DNA of 64,000 nucleotides from Russula earlei (lineage: Eukaryota; Basidiomycota; Agaricomycetes; Russulales; Russulaceae): positions 1 to 64,000 of the forward strand of contig JAGFNK010000240.1 of NCBI GenBank assembly GCA_025769875.1. Reading direction: 5' to 3'. Of the stretch, positions 33,986-43,089 are shown one piece after another. Made by a program: the position numbers and the translations under genes. Position 1 is the stretch's first letter, and every line of letters begins with the position of its first letter. Below the pieces are notes generated by a model. That model had not been told where the DNA came from and made no database searches. It saw only the letters and a list, made by a program, of their open reading frames with translations.

Positions 33986-34669
33986 TCATGCTCCCCTCGC
34001 ATTATACTTCAATGCCTGCAGCCGTGATATATTTTCCCTTCCCTGAAGAATAAGTGAACGGAAGAACTGGTGTAATGCCACCGCCACGACGGCGAAGCTC
34101 CACCATGCGGTGTTGGGCAGACCCTGACCTGTGAGTGAGCAGAACGTAGGGGCTATTGCAGTAGCTACATAAACTCGCATATAATTTGGCGCGAGGATAC
34201 GAATACCCAACGGATGATCACCGAATTGCGCAGGCACCGCAAGGGCTAGTAGGGTTGCAGCATGAAGCAACGCAAATGGTATGTCGAAGGGTATGCGCGT
34301 GGGTTCAGCATTCGAAAGGAACGGGCTGAGGGGGTTGACTCTTCGAATGAGGTACAATGCGTGTCTGGACCTTGCAACTTCAATGAATTGCGGGAGCAGA
34401 AACCAAGTGCGAGACGGACAGGAAAGCAAAACAGCCCATGACAATACGCAGGCATAACCAAATTTGTCGATCAGACCTCTCGTTTTCTAGGTTCAGTGAC
34501 GTGATCACTTCTTCCTGCTCTGAAAGACGATATCAGAACGAGACAGACACCAGGGGTGCACGAGCAACGACATACCTTGATCGTCCAAGACAGTCACGTC
34601 CGTGGATGGGTTATCTTCGCTCGCAAAAGCAAAGGGAGATCTCTTCTTAAGCCCCGGGATGACTTGCAT
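33986..34669 (-). CDS. Conserved fungal multi-spanning membrane protein of unknown function
   Basis: Exon 1 (34669-34576) starts MQVIPGLKKRSPFAFASED. A 56 bp intron (34520-34575) joins it to EQEEVITSLNLENERSDRQI, followed by a first hydrophobic segment IWLCLRIVMGCFAFLSVSHL. The remaining frame has NPLSPFLSNAEPTRIPFDIP, ALLHAATLLALAVPAQ, YVATAIAPTFC, AWWSFAVVAVALHQFF and the end ISRLQALKYNARGA, giving about four membrane segments. Between SHL and FLLPQF (near 34400) the frame moves by one base with no plausible intron, another apparent single-base insertion. I recall fungal proteins with a similar NPL...ALLH...WW...LKYxARGA plan, but know no function. It is divergent from RIO1, with 87 bp between the two start codons. 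Confidence 0.6.
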
Positions 34670-34756
34670 TGATTGTTGTCGAGATAGTGGACGAACAGGC
34701 AGTAGCCCAGGTCGAATGAGCACTGCCTATTCGCTCTCTGCACGTGGCCACATATA
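34670..34756. promoter_or_regulatory. Short divergent promoter before RIO1
   Basis: 87 bp between two start codons. CACGTG at 34741-34746 lies 10 bp before the RIO1 ATG, so it is probably within the 5' leader or core promoter. Confidence 0.4.
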
Positions 34757-36723
34757 ATGTCTGCACCATCACCACCACCTGCGCCACTCGTTGTCGAAGG
34801 TCAATTCGATGATGCACTTACAGACAGCGCACCCCGAGCGAATTTCGACAAGGATACGATTACATCAATGGAAAACCCCTAGAACAATTGGGAAGATGGT
34901 TCAGACTCCTCTTACTCTTACTCCGAGTCTGACGATGACTTGGCCAAGGTCGAAGATGAAGATTGGGAAATCGCGGAAAGGGGTAAGCGACCACGTCCTA
35001 CGCCGATATAGCTCTCATCCGGGTCATAAGACTTTACCAAACAGTACAACCGTTTGCGACAACACCTTGCCGTGAGCTCTGGAAACGCACCACTGACATC
35101 TGTTGCCTGCTCTCCCGGCTGTCAACCGTCCAAAAGTAGCGACACCTTCAAAATCGCCAGCGTCCGCTCAATTGCTTGTCCTTTCGAAGTACTCTTCGCG
35201 GTTGGCCAAGATTGATGTCCCCTACATGACGGGTGTAGGCGTAAATAAAAAAGGACCCAGCTCATATGCAAACATAAAGGACAAGTCCGACCGCGCAACA
35301 AACGAGCAAGTGCTCGATCCCCGCACCCGCATCATACTTTTCAAGATGATTGGCCGTGGCTTGATCCACGAGGTCAATGGGTGTGTGAGCACCGGCAAGG
35401 AGGTGGGAAGCTCCCGATTGGACATTCTCATCGTCGGCTCTGAAATCATGATCCTCGCTAGGCCAATGTCTACCATGCTCTCACGCCAGAGTTCGCTCAC
35501 CTAGCGCTCAAAATATACAAGACTTCCATCCTAGTTTTCAAGGATCGCGACCGGTATGTGACGGGAGAGTACCGCTTTCGTCGTGGCTACAATCGTAGAA
35601 ACCCGCGAAAGATGGTACGTTTATGGGCAGAGAAAGAGCTGCGCAATCTCAGGCGGCTGCAAGCAGCGGGGATACCTTGTCCCGAACCATTCGAGGTTCG
35701 TCAGAATGTTCTGGTTATGAGCTTTCTCGGGAATCGGGAGGGATGGTGCGTGAATGGAGACACATTTCCTCGATGTATCGTATGGCTGACCTCACATCAC
35801 TGACCCACAGGGCATCACCCCGGCTGAAGGATGCTGAGATCAACGATTCATCGGTCTACGCCTCTCTGTACTCGGAGCTCGTACTGCAACATCCGCAAGC
35901 TCTTTCACCAATGCAAGCTTGTACACGCGGATCTCTCTGAATACAACATCCTTTATCACGATGACCACCTATACATCATCGACGTCTCCCAGAGTGTGGA
36001 GCACGATCACCCATCTGCGTTTGACTTCTTACGCAGCGACATCAAAAACGTGGAGGAGTTTTTTGCAAAGATGGGGATCAGCTGTCTTGGTCTCCGCCGC
36101 TGTTTTGAGTTTGTTGTTAAAGAGAAACTGGACACAACGGAGGAACTGGATGCCGAGGAGGTGTTCAAAAAGTGGCTTGAGCTTTCCGAATCCGAAGACT
36201 CACGCGAGGGTGAATCCATCGAAGCAACTTCCGGACGATCTGCACATGAAGATGCCGTGTTCGAAAAATCGTACATTCCCCGTACCCTGGGTGACCTCTA
36301 CGATCCCGAGCGCGAAGTGGCAGCGCTCTCACTTGACGACGGGCAGATGCCGATCTATGCTCAGACGATAGAGCTGGTGCAGCCAGTTAAAAGAGTTCTA
36401 ACAGCAGCAGACGACACGCAAGTCGACGATGGCGAGGAATTGCCAATCCCATTGACTGAAGATGGCTCTCAGGACAGCGTGAGCGATGCGAGCAGCGAAC
36501 ACGAAGGCAAAGATATGAAAGTTTTCGAGGACAAACGACCACGTGGCCATCGCCATGAGGACCGTGACTTGAAGAAGGTATATTCTTTCTTTAATATCTA
36601 CACACCATCATCTGACTCCGGTGCCAGGAGCGGAAAAGAGCCACAAAGGTTGAACAGCGTGAAAGGCGAAAGCTGAAGGTGCCTAAGGCAGAGAAGAAGA
36701 AGCGTATAAAGGCTTCCCTCTGA
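34757..36723 (+). CDS. RIO1: RIO1 atypical protein kinase/ATPase, with an in-frame stop and a +1 shift
   Basis: The product reads [15 protein letters not shown], an acidic Ser-rich region ([17 protein letters not shown]), [31 protein letters not shown], the nucleotide loop [58 protein letters not shown], the catalytic [12 protein letters not shown], the metal-binding [15 protein letters not shown], and a Lys-rich tail ending RIKASL. Rio1 completes cytoplasmic 18S rRNA maturation and 40S release. Two defects appear: codon 42 is TAG (34880-34882), between MENP and NNWEDG, and one extra base lies near 35887 (LVL/NIRKLF). An alternative reading of the TAG as a splice acceptor would need a weak GTTGTC donor. 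Five introns otherwise splice cleanly. Confidence 0.88.
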
Positions 36724-36791
36724 TCCATGTGGTGGTGTATCCCTTTACCTACCGCGAAATGGGCACCGACGCGACAATATTGTATGGAGGC

Positions 36792-39368
36792 TCAGGCATC
36801 TGTAATACACCCATGGCTGGCATCTTCCACGACTTTTATATACTTATACAGCGTCCCTTGCTGTGCCTTGAGTGGTGGGGCGGTCCAACCTAGCCTGCGA
36901 TGTTCGAGCTCGTTTGTTGGTACCTGGAGATCGATCGTGTTGTTAATTGCGTCCACAGATATAATATCTCCGTCGCGGACGAGCGCTATTGGGCCGCCTA
37001 GTTGTGCTTCTGGGACGACATGGCCAATTACGAAACCATGGGAGCTTTACAGACGTAAGGTCAGCGGAACGCCCCGTCAGGGACAAGGGACACAAGACAT
37101 CCCGGTACAGTAGTTGACCCAGCAATGAGACAGGCACCAGGCAATGGGACAACATCAATGGATGCACCACAAATCTAGCTGGTGCTCTACTGATGGCTCT
37201 GGGTTAAAATGGACACTAATAGGAGTCTGTCCCTCTTTTTTTGGAGCAAAATGACCAGTTTTGGGGGTTCAAACCATGATTGTCCCATCAAACTCCACTG
37301 TCCCATTGCTGGGTCACTACTGTATTCGTAGTGAGATGCTCACCCTCCACTAAACCTTCCGTCAGTCACACAGGCCACGTCATGGCCAAGCCCTGCGCCC
37401 ATAATCAAGCTTGTGGGCTTGAGCATTTCTGGCATGCCTGATGTCATGTTTTTGTCAAAGGCGACGGCTCAAAATCGTGACTTGACGCACCGGGTCCGCC
37501 CTTCGGTCCAAGGTACCTCAGAATGACGACGGTTTTTTCGCCCTTTTTGATCAACCCTTGCTCCACGGCGTGTACGAATTCCTCCTCAGAGTCGAATACC
37601 CGCGCCTTCCCCGTGAAGCCCAGACCTTCCTTGCCCGTTATCTTCGCGATTGCGCCTCCGGGCGCAAGGTTGCCGGTGAGTATCCTGACGCATAAAACTT
37701 TCGGCCGGGAGAAGGGGACAGCCTGTCTGGTACGAACCTAATGTGACCCGTCTCCTTGATGGGTTTCTCCAAGGGTCGGATGACGTCTTGGTCGTTTGAA
37801 AGCTCCCCGTGTTCATGTGTCCAACGTTCAAGGTTCTCCCCTAGAGTCCGACCCGTAACAGTCAAGTTATTGCCATCGATGAGGTTCTTTTTTGACAGAT
37901 ATGCGAGGACCTCTGCCGTGCGTGAGAACCGAAAAGAAGCTTTGGAGAGCACAGAAGTACTCACTGGGAATGCCGCCAATTTTGTACACGTCCTCCATCA
38001 CATATTTGCCGCTGGGCTTGAGGTCTGCGAGGAACGGCACTCTATCCGATACGTTTTGAAAGTCGGACAACTCTAGCTTTATGCCTACAGAATGAGCAAT
38101 TGCAATGAGATGTAGAACGGCATTGGTTGAGCCGCCAAGAATCATCGTTAGAACCTAGAGTATAAAAATGATTATGGAGCGCCGCGCCGCCTAGTGTCGC
38201 GAGTGAATTACACACACCATCGCATTCTCGAAAGCGGAACGGGTCATGATATGTCTTGGGAGAATGTTCCTTTCCAGGAGATTGTACATAGTGGCTCCTA
38301 CTAAGTCGCACTCAGCAAGTTTCTCATGGCTTTCAGCGGGAAACGAAGATGATCCCGGTAGTGTCATCCCGAGAGCTTCTGCGGCACTAGCCATTGTGTT
38401 CGCAGTGTACATCTTTCGTTGATGTGAGCTCGAAGAGTTTGTCGAACCAAGGATAGCATACCCCTCCACATGCGCCTGGCCCTGGGCACGCATGCCGCAC
38501 GGTGAGGTACCGTTCCTTCTCCGCTTCCGGGGATTGTCCATCTTGCAAGTATTTGCCATACGACTGGAAAGCAGAAACGATGTCTAATTGGGGGGCCCCT
38601 TCGCAGGAGCCAGGGCGAATAGTACCACCGTACACCATGAAACCTGGACGGTTTAATCTACCCACTAGAAAGAAGTTATTACAATGAAAAGAAGCACATA
38701 TTGAACGAGTCGTACGAGCCATGAGAACACCAGGCATATTTTTATCGCATCCGGGGAGAACGACGACGCCATCAAGCCAATGACCGCCGACAGCAGTCTC
38801 AACTTGGTCGGCGATGAGGTCCCTGGATTGGAGGGAGTAGGACATCCCGCGAGTCCCCATACTAATCCCGTCACTGACGCCTACTGTGCCGAACTGGTAG
38901 CCAATGATACCGGCATTAGAGAGCGAAGCTTTGGCACGCTGTCCCAATCCCAGTAAATGACGGTTACAGCTAAGGGGGACCTCTCAGTCGTACATAGAGA
39001 CGCCGCGTGAGCAAGACTCACGGGTTACCCTCGTACCTAGAAAATAATCAACTCCAGATGGAGAAAAGAAAAAAGGAATAAACGCGCCATACACTCGCCA
39101 CTCCGACCATGGCTTTGTTGAAATCATCGTCGGAATGGATTCCGTCGGTCGCATAAAGCATCGCCTAACAGTGACTCTCTAGATGCAACCAGTTGCAAGG
39201 GTCGAAGTTAAAACTTGCCTGGCTCGCGCCTTGATCTTTTGGTTGTGTTACGATCCTGGAGTATCTGTTCATGAAAGATCTTTCATCCTGGGTCGAAGAG
39301 CACGATGAGAACGCCCTAGAAGCTTGCAAAGCATATTTCCTTGAAGTAGAGGCCAAGGACTTGGACAT
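36792..39368 (-). CDS. ILV3: Dihydroxy-acid dehydratase (mitochondrial, branched-chain amino acid synthesis)
   Basis: The start [20 protein letters not shown] is a mitochondrial presequence. Following blocks are [38 protein letters not shown], iron-sulfur Cys in [24 protein letters not shown], the second Cys region [95 protein letters not shown] and the end HGCITDA. It converts 2,3-dihydroxy acids to 2-oxo acids in valine and isoleucine synthesis. The gene has about ten exons and no frame break. The first intron (39165-39218) has a GC donor (GCAAGT), and the second (39037-39087) is readable only with a GC donor (GCGCGT). One intron (37045-37343) is swollen to 299 bp by a MITE. Confidence 0.93.
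37108..37322. mobile_element. 215-bp TA-flanked MITE inside an ILV3 intron
   Basis: The ends are imperfect inverted repeats of about 26 bp: CAGTAGTTGACCCAGCAATG at the left and the complement of CATTGCTGGGTCACTACTG at the right. Both are flanked directly by TA (37106-37107 and 37323-37324), the target duplication of the Tc1/mariner superfamily. The body is non-coding. Removing it with one TA leaves an 82 bp intron, close to the local norm. Confidence 0.85.
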
Positions 39369-39377
39369 GTCTGGACG

Positions 39378-39395
39378 GACCAACAAAGGTTGGTC
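39378..39395. promoter_or_regulatory. Short inverted repeat just upstream of the ILV3 start
   Basis: GACCAAC (39378-39384), a 4-base spacer, then GTTGGTC (39389-39395). It lies 10-27 bases before the ILV3 start codon. It could be a leader hairpin or a dimeric protein site; nothing beyond the symmetry supports a role. Confidence 0.3.
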
Positions 39396-40348
39396 TGACC
39401 GGCGGCGGCCCGTCAGCGCGGGTCACAATTGTGACGTCACAGTTTTGATTAGTCAGCGCAGCAACGGAAACGACTTGGGGATCTCAATCCAATCTCAATC
39501 TCTTCGTGTTGGTTATACGGAGTGCATCCGCATGATCATATGAAAAATAGTGGAGGGACTCTGCCAATTTTTTTTAGGTAGCTGAACTCGAAAATAATAG
39601 ACGTGCCCGACCACGGATGTATCTGGTTTCGTCAATCCAATCAATCTCCGGAGCGATAAACCCATATTTGGATCGGATAGTAAATGAAAGAAACTCTTCA
39701 GTACTTATCGCTTTCGGCTGCGCTGCAAAATTAAGCGAGGTGTGACCAGTAAAACTGTCCACGTCGTCGTGCCCAAACTACCAGATTGGGGATCCTTCCT
39801 CGGTAAGATCCTCACTGCTGCCTGGATAAAATCCATCATGGCATTTAAGGGGAAGTTAGAACAGACCATCTATCTGGTCCTGGAGGAAATTTGAGGATTG
39901 AACGAGCACGAGAAGGGTAATTAAGGAACGTCCCTTGTGCAATGAAGTGCGGAGGTTCGTGAATGATGCGGCAATTTCGATTCGACATCGGGGTGGTCGA
40001 AATTTTTGATCCACGTCCCCCCTCAAATATGGCCGTAAATGAGATCCATGGTCCATGGAGGACCAGAGGATTTTTGCCTGCAAGACATCTCGCTGCGGTG
40101 GCCCCTCACTCAGAGGGAACAGGGGTCCACCATGCTAATTGCCCTGTCCTGCCCATAAGGTTTGCTTCCGGCCATCCTCTGAGGGTCCGCCTTTTTTGTG
40201 CGTGCGATTGCGAATGGTGGGTCGACGAATTCCTTCTACGCCTTCAGACTGATTTCTCGTCTCCGAGAGCCTCGTCCATAGTCGCCTGTCTCCTCATCCT
40301 GGTCTCAGCTGCTGGTCTGGGCTAGTGTCCCCAACGACGGCCCGTATC
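39396..40348. other. Divergent intergenic region (0.95 kb) without a recognisable gene
   Basis: It lies between the starts of ILV3 (minus) and the Zn2Cys6 gene (plus), so it should hold both promoters. Open frames here are short and without domains. No RNA gene seen. Confidence 0.45.
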
Positions 40349-41775
40349 ATGGAGGAAGATGACCGCTCCCCGAGCCCCACTCGAAGTTCTCTTCCCCCTC
40401 CACTGCATAGACACCTCAGGTCTGCGCCCCAGTCGTCGCGCAGTATGCCAACTACTGCCGCCCACATACCAATTCCGTGGTCCGGTGGGCAGCGGTCGAC
40501 GACAGACCCTGCATTTTACACGTATCCCCCCCCGCCGAATACCTCGCGAGAGCCAGCATTTCCGGCCCCTGACAACCAGTTGGCAGAAACGACGCACGGA
40601 TGGCAGACCGATGCCCCCCAGCGTGACGTTCCGATCTGGGATGAACGTTTTCCTCACCTGCAGCGCATAGGGCATGCCGAAAGTTATACGCGCGCTGACG
40701 ATTCTGCCTGGGGAGGAAGCTACTCGCTGAGACGGGCGCACTCTTCAGATTGGAGGCCGGTTCCTCTGGAACAATTCGAGGATCGCCGTCGTACGTCGTT
40801 CTGAATAGTTTTACTCTGCAAGTGATTGATGGATCACGTTTGGACAGCATTCACATTCAGTCCCGACATTTCACAGTCGCAGAAAACAGTAGCCGAACCG
40901 TCCTCTAGTCGCCTCGATTTTATACCTTACGTTGCCGTTCCAGAAGGGCTGACTTCGCGGGTATTCGAGCGTCCGAATCTAAGTGCTAGTTTCACGGCCG
41001 AGCCTGCCCACGACCGGGCATACTTGCAGTCGGTAACATATGGACCATCAGGGAATCCGAGTGCAGAGAATTTCGTTAGCCCACGGCTTGACTCAGTCTT
41101 TCTGGACGTACCAGGCCCACCCACTACGGTCGATGGCTCTGTGGTTGGCCAAGGGGAACTAGTGGAGGAGAGTCCGATAAAGACCGTGAACAAGGGGAAG
41201 CGCAGAGCCAGCTGTTCCCCTGAAGGGGAGTTGCCACCTTTGCGACGGTTCAGGAAGAAGACGCAGATTGCGTGCAATTTCTGCAGAGGTAAGTGCCCTT
41301 GAATGAAGTTCACGAAAAGTCGCAGGCGCTTGTGGCTGATTGTGAATGTCATTGTGGGTCCGTTCTTATTTCCACGTCGTTGACGTAATCCCCTGTAATC
41401 AGGTAGGAAACTCGGGTGCAGCGGGGATAGACCAAGGTGCAAGACATGTAACAAGCGTGGGGGGGAATGTCAGTACGTAGAGACGCCCCGACGACGAGGG
41501 CCTGGTAGAGCACCGAGAGGCAGCAGAAAGCTCGCAAAAGCTCGCGAGGCAAGTGCAAGGACAAAGCGATCCACACCTGAGGACGGGCGACCAACCTTCC
41601 CTGGGGTCTCGTTTGAGATGCCATTATCTCCAATACAAACGTCCAACACGAGCGATTTTGGTCCTTCGCCAGCCATCTGTGAGGAGGGTCAGCCCGGGAA
41701 TCACCAGTGGCGGGCGGACAGCGTCAATCGGGCGTTTTTGACTTGTTATTCACCAGGTTGGGGGGCTGTCACATG
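40349..41775 (+). CDS. Zn2Cys6 (Gal4-type) transcription factor with a C-terminal-half zinc cluster
   Basis: The start MEEDDRSPSPTRSS opens a Pro/Ser-rich region. An intron at about 40795-40860, with a weak donor, joins it to SQSQKTVAEPSSSRLDF. A second intron (donor GTAAGT after CNFCRG) splits the zinc cluster. The spliced cluster reads CNFCRGRKLGCSGDRPRC then KTCNKRGGEC, spacing C-x2-C-x6-C-x6-C-x2-C-x6-C, with the basic linker PRRRGPGRAPRGSRK. About 430 residues; no fungal-specific regulatory domain is visible after the cluster. The cluster and its phase-1 intron match both clusters of the gene at 43090-46015, so they are local relatives. Target genes unknown. The first exon junction is the least certain part. 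Confidence 0.78.
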
Positions 41776-43089
41776 AGTGCGTGCCTTGATGACTTGTCTA
41801 GTGACTGGAGTTTTACGGGGGAAAGCAGAGGTCGGTGTACTTTCAGAAGGTGAGGACGCAACGAAACAGGAGATGAGGTAATAGCGAGGGGGATGGATAG
41901 ACGTGTGCCGGCAGTGGGCCAATTCAAAACCACCACGAAATTAGCATAGTTTACTTATACTGCTTGTAGGTCCCTTATATTAGTCTATTGCTTCGTAACT
42001 TGAAGGTCAGATCTTCGTACTACCTTAACGCCCCTCCTCCGGCACAATCATAAGCTATGGCGACGCAGAACTCCCCCCTCGGAATGGGAATCAGGGCTAA
42101 GCTAAACGCTCCGCTCCGGGTGGTACCCTAGGCGCCCCTGATACGGAACTTTGTTCGAGTTTCCACCATCCATCCAGATGCAGCTGGGGCGGGGGCGGCC
42201 AGCGCCCGATTGATTAGATGGCCTGACCGTCGGCTGATGGTGACTGCAAATAAATACATTTGATGACCGTGCCAAACCCGTGGGTTGCCATCCTGGGCGT
42301 TTTGCTCTACTTCCGGGCTGACCTTGCTCCGATGTCGGATTTGACCCGGCGTCTGACCCGATGACCAGGGGCCGGGGCCGGAATGGCAGAGCTTCCCCTT
42401 CCCTCGCTTCGTTAAAGGTGGGCCAGAGATGCAGCAAGGGCCCGACCGATCAAAGGGTCCATGACTACCGTCAGTCTGATCACCAGCTGGGCCGTTGGTC
42501 ATCATACCCTCTGTGGTGCACACGGGGCTGTATGGATTAAAGTGTTTTGGTGGGATGAATACGGTAATGTACCGCCGGTAATTTTTTTTACGGATCTCGG
42601 AGTTGCAAGGGGCTTTCGGGAGAGACGAGACCAACCCCGGTTGGGATAGCTGGATATGGTAACCAGGGCCCGAGCAGGGTACGGGCAAGTGAAAGAGCGA
42701 ATGAGAAGGGACGGTGTTATCGGAAGCCGCGGAAAGCTACGCACGAGGATAAGGGGAGGGAGTTCTAGGCCATGAGCGGAAAGCGAAGATGCTTCTGATC
42801 CGCTGCCACGGTGCAGAGTTTCTTTGGATGAGCACGGGTGAGAATGTGCGCGCGATGGGCGGCCGTGAGGAGGGGCAAATGATGATTTGAGGCCGGAGCG
42901 GCGCCGCGGAGAGAAAGGAACGTAAGTCCGGCCGGGGAATTCAGTGCCCCGCACGACAACAACTTGGCCTCATCAGCTCAGCTAGCCAGCCCAGCCCAGC
43001 CCGGCCAGGGCAAGCAAGCAAGCAAGCTACGGCCAGCCAACCCGCTCTCCGTTGGCTCGCCCCCTTTCCCTCCTTTTCTTCCTCCCGCC
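41776..43089. other. Intergenic region (1.3 kb) without a recognisable gene
   Basis: No domain is visible in any frame. Near its right end, in the probable 5' leader of the next gene, are a short GCCCA-type repeat (about 42985-43000) and a GCAA tetranucleotide repeat (about 43009-43026). Confidence 0.45.

Noticed and set aside
37206..37322. Splicing or coding role for the insert in the ILV3 intron
   Set aside because: Terminal inverted repeats with TA duplications explain it as a MITE; it has no open frame.
42985..43026. GCCCA and GCAA simple repeats as regulatory sites
   Set aside because: Short simple-sequence repeats in a leader region with no further support.
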